A DNA stretch of 64,000 nt from Vibrio litoralis DSM 17657 (GTDB taxonomy: Bacteria > Pseudomonadota > Gammaproteobacteria > Enterobacterales > Vibrionaceae), in the NCBI RefSeq assembly GCF_000426765.1, contig NZ_KE384567.1, positions 248,001-312,000 of the forward strand, in the 5' to 3' direction. Below, one piece after another: positions 37,317 through 45,433 of the stretch (position 1 is the stretch's first letter; each line of letters begins with the position of its first letter). The notes below the pieces were generated by a model, which made no database searches, had not been told where the DNA came from, and saw nothing but the letters and a program-made list of their open reading frames with translations. A program made the translations under genes and the position numbers.

Positions 37317-37583
37317 CTATTCATCTGTTGTAAGTGGCTCAAGTAATGTGCCACTTATTCCTTGTTCGGTTTGCCCGCTGTACACATCGTATGCCACTTG
37401 CGAACGAGCTCCTGTTCCCGTTGGGATCACATCTTTGTTTTCTTCGCTAGCATTCGGGTTATACACTTGCTGTTGCTGAACTTGCGCAACTGACACCCCA
37501 AGTGGCTTATCATTAGCGCAGCCCACCAGCATCAAACACGATGCCGCCCACAGGCTCATAAAAACTGATTGCGTCGTTTTCAT
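37317..37583 (-). CDS. Tad locus small lipoprotein
   Basis: 88 residues beginning MKTTQSVFMSLWAASCLMLV followed by GCANDKP, a clear lipobox (C22). The remainder is short, Gln/Gly/Thr rich and probably extended. Located between the secretin gene and tadG, where Tad loci often encode a small outer-membrane lipoprotein that helps the secretin (a pilotin/RcpB-like role); this role is inferred from place only. ATG at 37583 with GGAG upstream; it overlaps the 3' end of rcpA by no more than a few codons in leader sequence. Confidence 0.7.
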   Translation of the reverse strand: MKTTQSVFMSLWAASCLMLVGCANDKPLGVSVAQVQQQQVYNPNASEENKDVIPTGTGARSQVAYDVYSGQTEQGISGTLLEPLTTDE

Positions 37584-37593
37584 CGTGCTCTCC

Positions 37594-39045
37594 TTATAAA
37601 TCATGTCCGAACTGACCTTCACTACCCCCAAGGGTGGCAACTTCAGTATTGTCAGCATTGTTCGTATTTGAATCTTCTAACTCGCGATCTTGAATTCTGG
37701 CTCCCATACCTAGGATGTAAAACTCCAAGTCATTGGGCTCAATAAAGGCATCAGTTGGTAAGGTGACCTTGCTACGGTCAATCGGCTTAGCTAAACGAGG
37801 CGTTACCAAAATCACCAGCTCAGTTTCACCTTTAACGAACTCTTCACTGTTAAACAATTGACCTAAAATAGGAATGTCACCAAAGCCGGGCATTTTGCTG
37901 GCGTTATCCCTTACGTTTTCACTAAGTAACCCTGCAATACCAATAGTCTGGCCATCAGCAAGCTCAAGGGTAGAAGCGGCACTACGGCGAGTGATCGGCG
38001 GAATAATGTAAGTTCCGTTGGTGCCTGATGGGTTGAGTACCAGTGAGCTTGAATTGGAAATTTCACTCACATCAACCACCAGTTCTAAATTGATTTTTTG
38101 ATCGCTTAAAATGGTTGGAATGAATTTAAGCCCTACCCCGTATTCTTTGTATTCAATCGTCACCCCATCATCACCATCGGGCACAGGAATAGGGAATTCA
38201 CCACCGGCTAAGAACTCTGCTTTTGAGCCACTTAATGCGGTTAAGTTAGGCTCGGCTAATACTTTGGCCATGCCGTTTTGTTTGGCGATATCTAAAGCTA
38301 CTTCAAAAATAGTATTGCTATCGGCAAACGCGCCTAATAAGCCGTAGTCATTGGTACTCGGAGCTGGCAAGACTCCACCAACATTAGGAATAGAGGTCGC
38401 GCCCCAACTTATTTTCGATCCACTCAGTTGTAGAAAGTTAAAGTTGGCATCAAATTTACGCACGAGATTGCGCTGCACTTCCGCTACCGATACTTCAAGC
38501 GTCACTTGCTGTGCACCACCAATCGACATTAGGTTCACTACCCCAGTGTTGGCAATTTGCTCATCGGAAGATCCTTTGCTTTGATCTGCTGCTTGGCCTG
38601 CGGTGTAAGTCTCGGCAATTTTGAGAACCTTGTTCATTTGCTCCTGACTACTCACTTGACCACTCAGTACTAAACGATCTTGTGCGCTATGGACTTCAAT
38701 TTTTTCATTAGGCATAAACTCATAGATTTTTTGCTTTAATGAGTTCAAGTCATGAGTCACTTCAACATTAATTGATTCCATCAGTTGGCCATTTCGGTCC
38801 CACACCATTAAGTTGGTCGAACCGAGTTTCTTACCAATCAAAAACAATTCATTGGATTTAAGCATCACAATATCCAGCACATCCGGATCCCCTAAAGACA
38901 CCCGCTGAGCATTGCCCGATAACAGCACATGCTCCGATTTATGATGAGGCACCGTTAGTGTCTTACCGGTTTGAGTCAGTGCCGCAACATTCCAGCTCGA
39001 TAACAGCAGAACAAGAAAGCTTATTTTTAGTATTAATCCCTTCAT
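37594..39045 (-). CDS. rcpA: RcpA/CpaC-type secretin
   Basis: 483 residues. A signal peptide (LVLLLSSWNVAALT) is followed by the N-terminal pilus-secretin domain (VLLSGNAQRVSLGDPDVLDI), a BON-like region and a C-terminal secretin domain with VEVSVAEVQR, EFLAGGEFPIPVP and LADGQTIGIAGLLSE, then ELVILVTPRL. It forms the outer-membrane pore for the Flp pilus. An AGGGGG lies before the ATG. Confidence 0.92.
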   Translation of the reverse strand: MKGLILKISFLVLLLSSWNVAALTQTGKTLTVPHHKSEHVLLSGNAQRVSLGDPDVLDIVMLKSNELFLIGKKLGSTNLMVWDRNGQLMESINVEVTHDLNSLKQKIYEFMPNEKIEVHSAQDRLVLSGQVSSQEQMNKVLKIAETYTAGQAADQSKGSSDEQIANTGVVNLMSIGGAQQVTLEVSVAEVQRNLVRKFDANFNFLQLSGSKISWGATSIPNVGGVLPAPSTNDYGLLGAFADSNTIFEVALDIAKQNGMAKVLAEPNLTALSGSKAEFLAGGEFPIPVPDGDDGVTIEYKEYGVGLKFIPTILSDQKINLELVVDVSEISNSSSLVLNPSGTNGTYIIPPITRRSAASTLELADGQTIGIAGLLSENVRDNASKMPGFGDIPILGQLFNSEEFVKGETELVILVTPRLAKPIDRSKVTLPTDAFIEPNDLEFYILGMGARIQDRELEDSNTNNADNTEVATLGGSEGQFGHDL

Positions 39046-39054
39046 ACTTGCCCC

Positions 39055-39807
39055 CTAATTTCGAACTTTAATGCTCGATGATTCAGTACCTTTAATAATC
39101 GTCACTCGTGGTTGTGACACGGTGCGACGAACCACTTCAGGTTTATCTTCTTGGTGTGGATTACGCAGTGCCAACTGAATGTCACCTTTGCTTTTCGCGG
39201 TGAGTAACTTTTCTGCATCTTTCGGACTCACTTCCAACGTGACGGCACGAACGATAATCGGCTTGTTATCATTGGTCTTAGCCGTTTGATCCACCGCCAG
39301 CACTTTAATGTCTTTTAAAATGGTATTGGTGTTAGCACTATTGCGCCCGTAAGACACCGTGTTCATCACATCCACTTTATTACCTGGAAGTAGAAAGCCA
39401 CCCACCCCAATCACGTCATTCACGCGAATAGTCACGGCACGTTTATCTTCCGAAATTAAAGCCGCCAAGGTAGACCCTTCGCCCGGTAGTGATACACGCT
39501 GTTGGGTAATCGGTTCATCTTGATAGATCATTGAAGTGGTTACCTTACCAATCACTAATTCCGGCTTATCAAATTGAAATTCGTTACGCCATGAATCCTC
39601 TATCAACTTCAGCTTTAGATCGGTGTCTTTAATGATTCTTCCCGGCTCAAGCTCTAATGCCGCAACCACAATCGGCTGACGATCCACTTGTTCAACTTTC
39701 ACTTCTGGCTGAACTTGTTCACTCATCCATTGTTGGGCGAAATAGACTGCGCCAAGCCCAAGTAGAATGGAGAGTATAAATAGCAACACCACTTGTATCC
39801 GACTCAT
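39055..39807 (-). CDS. rcpC: RcpC/CpaB-type pilus assembly protein
   Basis: 250 residues with an N-terminal membrane anchor (VVLLFILSILLGLGAVYFA) and an SAF domain (IVVAALELEPGRIIKDTDL). The RcpC/CpaB domain follows with RAVTIRVNDVIGVGGFLLPGN. It links the secretin with the inner-membrane part and may bind peptidoglycan. The start overlaps the upstream AAA ATPase gene by four bases, so the two are probably coupled. Confidence 0.9.
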   Translation of the reverse strand: MSRIQVVLLFILSILLGLGAVYFAQQWMSEQVQPEVKVEQVDRQPIVVAALELEPGRIIKDTDLKLKLIEDSWRNEFQFDKPELVIGKVTTSMIYQDEPITQQRVSLPGEGSTLAALISEDKRAVTIRVNDVIGVGGFLLPGNKVDVMNTVSYGRNSANTNTILKDIKVLAVDQTAKTNDNKPIIVRAVTLEVSPKDAEKLLTAKSKGDIQLALRNPHQEDKPEVVRRTVSQPRVTIIKGTESSSIKVRN

Positions 39808-41159
39808 AGCGCTATCCTCTTAAGTTGTTCATCACTAAAGTAAATTTGCCACGCTGACTCCACCAAAACAGGGGTAATACGTGCTTCTAATTTTTTATAC
39901 GCCATCAAATCGTGGCAAATTCTCGTGATGTCTTTCGGTATGCAGGGGTAATACGCCACTTGATCTCGCTTATGTAATAGCAATAAGTGTTGCAGCGGCG
40001 CTTCATCAAAAAGGAAGTTTTGTAGCTCACATTGCGCTTGCCACAGAGCTTGATAATCGTGAGCCTCTAATGGCGGAAAATGCACTTTGTAACCTAAGCG
40101 ACGTAAAAAAGCAGGATCGCCTATTTCTTTAGGAGTCAAATTGGTTGAGAAAATAAGTGTGGTCACAAATGGAATGGTGGCTTGTTGTCCATTAGGTAAC
40201 GATAAGTAGTCTATTTGATATTCCATTGGCACTATCCAACGGTTTAGCAGACGGTCGGTTGCCATGGCCTGACGACCAAAATCATCGATAATAAAAATGC
40301 CGTTATTAGCCATCATTTGTAATGGTGCCAGCCATGCGCCAGTCGCCTCACATTTTGACACTTCCAGCATATTCATGGTGAGTTCGCCGCCAACTTGCAC
40401 TAACGGGCGAGAACAGAGTACCCAGCGTCGATCATGATGCTGATTAAAAAAGATTTCGGCTTGTTCTGATGAAGGCGCTAATTCATGATGATGTTGCGGA
40501 GTAAATAAACGCACGATATTGCCAGAAACAAACACTGCATAAGGAATATAAATTGGGGTATTCAAAGAACGAATAATTCGATTGGCGATATAACTTTTGC
40601 CGGTACCTGGGTCGCCATAAAATAAAATCGCACGACCGGAGTTAATCGCAGGACCGATGAGGTCAACATATTGATCCGCGCCATAGACATCGTTTAGCGC
40701 TTCACGTAGTAAATCTTGGGTGATCGGCGAATGACGCAAACTTTGTTGCTTCGCCATATATTGATAATCACGTAATGGCACAGGAACCGGCCCAACATAA
40801 CCATCTTTTTTTAAGGCCGCTTTAGCTTGCTCTTCACCGGATGAGGTCAATTGATAGCGCAAAATAGAACTGTTGAGCCCTTGCGCGCCATTAACCGGTG
40901 TTTTCAAACTATCCGGCTGGAGAACTTCAATATAACCATACTCTCTTAATTGGTTAATCAGCAGCTGAATCAAATTGCTGCTAATCGCCAGTTTTTGAGT
41001 TAACTGCAATAGATTAATTTTAGGCTCAATGTTTAATAATTTGAGAAGTAAGGCTTCAGCAACATAGCTTGGCACACCGAGCCCTTCTAATGAAGTCGCC
41101 ATTTGCGGAGGGTTAACAGGGGCGTGGCCATGTGTTTCAGGCGTCTTTGAGAGCTGCAT
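39804..41159 (-). CDS. AAA ATPase with N-terminal winged-helix-like region, Tad-associated
   Basis: 451 residues. Residues about 30-115 look like a winged helix (KINLLQLTQKLAISSNLIQL, then LREYGYIEVL). The second half has Walker A FYGDPGTGKSYIANRII (about residues 179-195), Walker B GIFIIDDFGRQAM, a sensor LIFSTNLTP and an arginine-finger candidate in AFLRRLGYKVHF. It is unlike TadA or TadZ and is not a core Tad component as I know them. It is coupled to rcpC by a 4-bp overlap, so a role in Tad regulation or assembly is likely. It begins MQLSKTPE; upstream is a 129-bp gap to tadV. Confidence 0.75.
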   Translation of the reverse strand: MQLSKTPETHGHAPVNPPQMATSLEGLGVPSYVAEALLLKLLNIEPKINLLQLTQKLAISSNLIQLLINQLREYGYIEVLQPDSLKTPVNGAQGLNSSILRYQLTSSGEEQAKAALKKDGYVGPVPVPLRDYQYMAKQQSLRHSPITQDLLREALNDVYGADQYVDLIGPAINSGRAILFYGDPGTGKSYIANRIIRSLNTPIYIPYAVFVSGNIVRLFTPQHHHELAPSSEQAEIFFNQHHDRRWVLCSRPLVQVGGELTMNMLEVSKCEATGAWLAPLQMMANNGIFIIDDFGRQAMATDRLLNRWIVPMEYQIDYLSLPNGQQATIPFVTTLIFSTNLTPKEIGDPAFLRRLGYKVHFPPLEAHDYQALWQAQCELQNFLFDEAPLQHLLLLHKRDQVAYYPCIPKDITRICHDLMAYKKLEARITPVLVESAWQIYFSDEQLKRIAL

Positions 41160-41288
41160 AACTTCCCCTTATCTTTGTTATCAATCCATGATTCTTGGCT
41201 GTGATATATCATTCACAACGCATTTCGTGATTTTTTATAAGCTCAGTTGTTACTGCTTTTACATTCCCCAATCTCTACTAACTAAGTA

Positions 41289-41795
41289 CTAAATGTTGTA
41301 GTGATACCAAGCCAGTGCGCAGACTATTGCAGGGGCAAACGGAACATAAGTTTTGGTAATGACCCCAGCTTGCATTTTTTGTCCATAGGTTATTCGCATA
41401 TAAGCTTGTTGAGTCAGCAGTTTTAGTGAGCGATTAGACTGTGTTTTACTGGCAAAACCGCTTAGCCAGTAAAACACGCTAAACACCGCACCAAACATTA
41501 ATAACGCTTGGGTAAAAGGCCACAAACCATTCCAGCCTATGAGCAATCCCACTACCCCTAATAACTTGACATCCCCCGCAGCCATGGCGCCGAAAAAATA
41601 TAACCCTAAACACACGGCAAACATGGTGAAACCTGCTTGGGTGTGCTCCAACCATTGTTCGATAGTGAAATGTTGCACGCTGCCTTCAAGTAAAAAGGCT
41701 AACAACAAATAGCCGACCCAACGGTTGGGGATTTTATTTTCGCGAGCATCGTAAATTGCGATCGCCAGCAAGACCGACCAAGTGAGGGGAGTCAT
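41289..41795 (-). CDS. tadV: TadV-like prepilin peptidase
   Basis: 168 residues, hydrophobic, type IV leader peptidase family A24. The catalytic aspartates are expected at AIYDARENKIPN (near residue 15) and GAMAAGDVKLLGVVG (near residue 75; GxGD-type region). It should cleave the Flp and TadE/F/G-like leaders encoded by neighbours. It lies 5 bp from flp. Confidence 0.9.
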   Translation of the reverse strand: MTPLTWSVLLAIAIYDARENKIPNRWVGYLLLAFLLEGSVQHFTIEQWLEHTQAGFTMFAVCLGLYFFGAMAAGDVKLLGVVGLLIGWNGLWPFTQALLMFGAVFSVFYWLSGFASKTQSNRSLKLLTQQAYMRITYGQKMQAGVITKTYVPFAPAIVCALAWYHYNI

Positions 41796-41800
41796 ACTTA

Positions 41801-41986
41801 TTAGCTACCAGAAGTAGATATATTATCTAATGAAGATGTAAGCTTTCCTTTTAGACCAGTAAAGAAATCCGTGAAAAATGAAGTGCCTATTAAAACTAAT
41901 GCAGCAGCACCAATTACATACTCCACAATGGTTAGACCTTCTTCATCATCAATAAAATCTTTAGTTAATTGCATAAATTTGTTCAT
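41801..41986 (-). CDS. flp: Flp major pilin
   Basis: 61 residues with the Flp motif EEGLTIVEYVIGAAALVLIG: cleavage is expected after the Gly, leaving a mature pilin that begins LTIVEY. The mature part is one hydrophobic helix plus a short tail ending TSGS. ATG at 41986 with AAGGAG upstream is chosen over an in-frame start twelve codons earlier. It is the first gene of the tad locus. Confidence 0.93.
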   Translation of the reverse strand: MNKFMQLTKDFIDDEEGLTIVEYVIGAAALVLIGTSFFTDFFTGLKGKLTSSLDNISTSGS

Positions 41987-42232
41987 ATTGAACTCCTTAT
42001 CTATATGTTTTTTATAACGCAACTTTTATCTACAACGTCATTTACACGCATCAAACAAAATATATTTGACACAACTTTAGATTAGAATTTGTTTTTTTAA
42101 TGTGATAGGACTTTATTGCTAGGCTATTGCACTTTCTTGCCAATTGATAAAAATAACTTTCCAAAAGTTTTTATTTTTCACACTATACTGACATTAACAT
42201 TGATTAGAAAATGGACTTTCTATAGGTAAATT

Positions 42233-43027
42233 ATGTTTAGCGATTGTGAATCACTCCCACCCCAAAAGCTTGATATCCCATGGTTAGGGGGGAACTTCTC
42301 CGATCTACCACAAAGTGTTCAGCGAGGGTTCCGCAATCATTTTGATCTACTAGAAACAGCAAACAACGTGTCAATGTTAACGGAGGGTAAAATACAAACC
42401 TCAATTTATTACTTAAATTCAAATAAATACCTACAAATTGAGTGCGCATTAATTATTTGTAAAAACTTAAATAAAAAATTAATCGTTATTCATCACCATA
42501 AAATAATGGACTACATTGCTAATTCACCCTGTGTTTTATTTTGCCTTGATATCGAATCTAAACCGGTCAATATTTTAGTGGAGCAGCTACAAACCCATTT
42601 TTATCATGAATATAGTAATCAAGTAGATAACCAAGACACCTCCGACGCCGCTAGTAGTCAACAACCATTCGAACAAGCCCCATTAAACAATGACTTTACA
42701 CGCAAGTTGATGGTTTGCTTGGATCATATTCAGATCAACCTGCATGAACCGATAAAGATCGAAACTCTGGCGGCAATGTGTCATTGCTCGACTTATTACT
42801 TTTCACGCCAGTTTCACAGTGTGGTAGGTATGTCATTTCGTAACTATGTGTCTTTAAAACGCACCGAAATGGCCAAGCACATGTTACTCACTCGACCTAG
42901 CGAAAAAATTTCTAGCATCGCTTTTCAGTGTGGCTTTCGTGATGAAGCTTACTTTACTCGTCACTTCAAAAAGAAAGTTGGCATAACCCCATCGAGTTAC
43001 AGACAAAAATATTTACAATCAAATTGA
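42233..43027 (+). CDS. AraC family transcriptional regulator, divergent from flp
   Basis: 264 residues. The C-terminal 100 carry the two helix-turn-helix motifs of AraC proteins (IKIETLAAMCHCSTYYFSRQF and KISSIAFQCGFRDEAYFTRHF, ending KKKVGITPSSYR). The N-terminal 150 residues do not match a sensor domain that I recognise. It is divergent from flp across 246 bp of AT-rich DNA, which suggests control of the tad locus. The coding DNA of its N-terminal half is more AT-rich than its neighbours, a possible sign of transfer with the tad locus. Confidence 0.85.
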   Translation: MFSDCESLPPQKLDIPWLGGNFSDLPQSVQRGFRNHFDLLETANNVSMLTEGKIQTSIYYLNSNKYLQIECALIICKNLNKKLIVIHHHKIMDYIANSPCVLFCLDIESKPVNILVEQLQTHFYHEYSNQVDNQDTSDAASSQQPFEQAPLNNDFTRKLMVCLDHIQINLHEPIKIETLAAMCHCSTYYFSRQFHSVVGMSFRNYVSLKRTEMAKHMLLTRPSEKISSIAFQCGFRDEAYFTRHFKKKVGITPSSYRQKYLQSN

Positions 43028-43129
43028 TGCTTCAGTTCACAAGATTCCACTGGTTGGACCTTTGTCTTATTGTGGTTTGATCGTTAATAGCCTAAAAGTG
43101 TTAATAACTTGTTATATAAGGCGGAAATG

Positions 43130-44809
43130 ATGACTGAACTCAACCAACAACCAACATCCACCACGCAATTTCCCCATGAGATGATTTTAAAATGGGCAAA
43201 AGAGCGACCTAATGATGTTTATCTCACTCAGCCGATTAACCGTGAAATTAAAGAATTCACTTTCTTTGAAGTGGCCGATCAAGCGTTGAGCCTAGTGTCG
43301 GCATTAAGAGGTTTAGGTCTAGAGCCTAAAGATAAAGTTGCCTTGCTTTCGAAGAACTGCGCGGAGTGGTTTATTTGTGATTTAGCCTTAATGCTAGGTG
43401 ACTACGTAAGCGTACCGATTTTCCCAACGGCAGGCAGTGACACTATCGAACATTGCCTTATCCACAGTGAAGCCAAAGCGATTATTGTCGGTAAACTCGA
43501 TGACGATGCAGCCACGCTAGAAGTATTAGGCAAACACCAACAACTCATCTCTATTTCTTTACCTTACGACAGTGCGCCAAGCTGCCAATATGAGTTCAAT
43601 AATTTAATCGACAGCCATCAACCTAGCACAGAACGCCCTCAGCACAACGACGATACGCTGATGTCTTTAGTCTATACCTCAGGTACATCAGGTCTACCTA
43701 AAGGCGCAATGCTGACTTATGGCGGCTTTGCATGGTGTGCATCAAAAATTGTTGAGCATATTGGTTTACAAGAAAATGATCGATTATTCTCTTATTTGCC
43801 ACTCGCCCATATTACCGAACGCGTCTATGTTTTTGGGTCTTCTGTATTAGGTGGTGTACCGACCAGTTTTGCCGAAAATCTGGATACCTTTATCGATGAT
43901 GTTAAGGCTCACAAGCCTACCTTGTTTATTTCTGTGCCTCGCTTATGGACGGTTTTCCAGCAACGTATTTTGGATAAAATGCCACAGAAAAAACTCAGCA
44001 TCCTACTTGCAATACCTTTCTTAAATAGCATTGTGAAGAAAAAAATAATCACAGGCTTAGGACTAGAAAATGCTCGCGTGCTCGGTTGTGGCTCTGCACC
44101 GATTTCTCCATCACTACTGCACTGGTATCGCAGTGTTGGGATGAATATTACCGAAGCATGGGGCATGACAGAAACCTTCGCTTATAGCACCATCAACTAC
44201 CCATTCCGCGCCGATAAAATTGGCACTGTTGGCGCAGTAGGTCCAGGGGTTGATGTTCGCATTGCCAATGACCAAGAGATCATGGTTCGCGGTAAGGGAC
44301 TATTTGCTGGCTATTATAAAAATGATGAAGCAACAAAAGAATCATTTGATGATGAAGGTTGGCTGCATACTGGTGATATCGGTAGCCTAGATGATGAAGG
44401 TTATTTATCGATTGAAGGGCGTAAAAAAGACACGTTCAAAACAGCCAAAGGAAAGTTCGTCTCACCTGTACCAATTGAGAAAAAAATCTTTGAACACTCT
44501 AGAGTCGAAATGATGTGCTTAATTGGTTTGGGCTTACCTGCACCAATTTTACTGGTTATTCCTCATTCATTTAAGAATTTTGATCGTGAGCGATATGAAC
44601 GTAAAACGATTAAGATCATCAATCAAGTCAACGATGGTTTAGAATCTCACGCCAAGATCAAAGGGGTTCTGATGATTAAAGAACCGTGGAGTATCGAGAA
44701 TGGTATTCTCACGCCGACTCTTAAAATCAAGCGTCACATACTAGAGAAAAAATATCACGACGTTGGAGCCAATTGGCCAAGTGATAAGTTTATTGTTTGG
44801 GAAGAGTAA
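43130..44809 (+). CDS. AMP-binding long-chain acyl-CoA ligase-like protein
   Basis: About 560 residues with the ANL-superfamily motifs: SLVYTSGTSGLPKGAML (ATP-binding loop), AWGMTETFAYSTINY, and DEGWLHTGDIG with the following YLSIEGRKKDTFKT hinge. It activates a fatty acid (or similar acid) with ATP to an adenylate and then CoA thioester. It is of the FadD15/AMP-dependent long-chain group; exact substrate unknown. ATG ATG at 43127/43130 follow AAGGCGGA; the second gives better spacing. A 15-unit heptamer array begins 7 bp after the stop. Confidence 0.85.
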   Translation: MTELNQQPTSTTQFPHEMILKWAKERPNDVYLTQPINREIKEFTFFEVADQALSLVSALRGLGLEPKDKVALLSKNCAEWFICDLALMLGDYVSVPIFPTAGSDTIEHCLIHSEAKAIIVGKLDDDAATLEVLGKHQQLISISLPYDSAPSCQYEFNNLIDSHQPSTERPQHNDDTLMSLVYTSGTSGLPKGAMLTYGGFAWCASKIVEHIGLQENDRLFSYLPLAHITERVYVFGSSVLGGVPTSFAENLDTFIDDVKAHKPTLFISVPRLWTVFQQRILDKMPQKKLSILLAIPFLNSIVKKKIITGLGLENARVLGCGSAPISPSLLHWYRSVGMNITEAWGMTETFAYSTINYPFRADKIGTVGAVGPGVDVRIANDQEIMVRGKGLFAGYYKNDEATKESFDDEGWLHTGDIGSLDDEGYLSIEGRKKDTFKTAKGKFVSPVPIEKKIFEHSRVEMMCLIGLGLPAPILLVIPHSFKNFDRERYERKTIKIINQVNDGLESHAKIKGVLMIKEPWSIENGILTPTLKIKRHILEKKYHDVGANWPSDKFIVWEE

Positions 44810-44816
44810 GTTTCTA

Positions 44817-44931
44817 GGTCTCGGGTCTCGGGTCTCGGGTCTCGGGTCTCGGGTCTCGGGTCTCGGGTCTCGGGTCTCGGGTCTCGGGTCTCGGGTCTCG
44901 GGTCTCGGGTCTCGGGTCTCGGGGCTCGGGG
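44817..44931. repeat. Heptamer tandem repeat, 15 units of GGTCTCG
   Basis: Fifteen perfect GGTCTCG units plus one GGGCTCG variant, starting 7 bp past the ligase stop. It is the longest array of the window. Unit is CGAGACC on the other strand. Confidence 0.97.
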
Positions 44932-45054
44932 ACTAATTTTTCAAACGTCCAATTTCCTGTCAATACCTTCTATGTCTATTCATCCTTTTATGTTTATTCA
45001 TATTGCGCCTTGCTATACTCGGATCATCTTATTTTATAGCAGGTTTCCCCTAAC

Positions 45055-45267
45055 ATGACTCAAAACAACGATCCTCTACATGGAATCACACTTCAAAAAT
45101 TACTAACCGATCTAGTTGAGCATTACGGTTGGGAACAACTCAGTCAAATGGTAAACATTAACTGCTTCAAAAAAGATCCAAGCATTAAATCAAGCTTAAA
45201 GTTTTTGCGCCGCACACCTTGGGCAAGAGAAAAAGTTGAACAGATCTATATTGATTTAAAAGGATAG
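45055..45267 (+). CDS. VF530-family (DUF2132) small DNA-binding-type protein
   Basis: 70 residues. [20 protein letters not shown] and [20 protein letters not shown] followed by [20 protein letters not shown] are the hallmark of the VF530 family, named for a V. fischeri protein with a small helical fold resembling DNA-binding domains. Function is unknown. Preceded by a promoter-like AT-rich region after the heptamer array. Confidence 0.9.
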   Translation: MTQNNDPLHGITLQKLLTDLVEHYGWEQLSQMVNINCFKKDPSIKSSLKFLRRTPWAREKVEQIYIDLKG

Positions 45268-45269
45268 TT

Positions 45270-45352
45270 GAGAACATCTTGCTTTTCGGCTCTCGAGCAA
45301 AGCGTCCTCGTACCCTGAACCCGCTTTTCCTAGAAACTAGGGACTAGAAACT
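45270..45352. repeat. Degenerate heptad-spaced CTCG/CTAG element
   Basis: Between the VF530 gene and fusA. Contains GGCTCTCGAGCAAAG and the series CTAGAAA CTAGGGA CTAGAAA CTAG, words in register every 7 bp. This series lacks a perfect unit, unlike the clean arrays. Confidence 0.65.
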
Positions 45353-45375
45353 AGCTACCTTCATTATTCCGACAT

Positions 45376-45408
45376 AAAAAAACCCGCTATCAGATAGCGG
45401 GTTTTTAT
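45376..45408. terminator. Bidirectional terminator at the end of fusA
   Basis: AACCCGCTAT pairs with ATAGCGGGTT around a 3-nt loop, with A-run before and T-run after, so it works on both strands. It serves fusA (minus) and the VF530 gene (plus). Confidence 0.9.
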
Positions 45409-45433
45409 TAAGATTTAATCAGCTAAAAAAGAA

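Noticed and set aside
44817..44931. CRISPR-like tandem repeat
   Set aside because: Units are 7 bp without spacers, and no cas genes are present.
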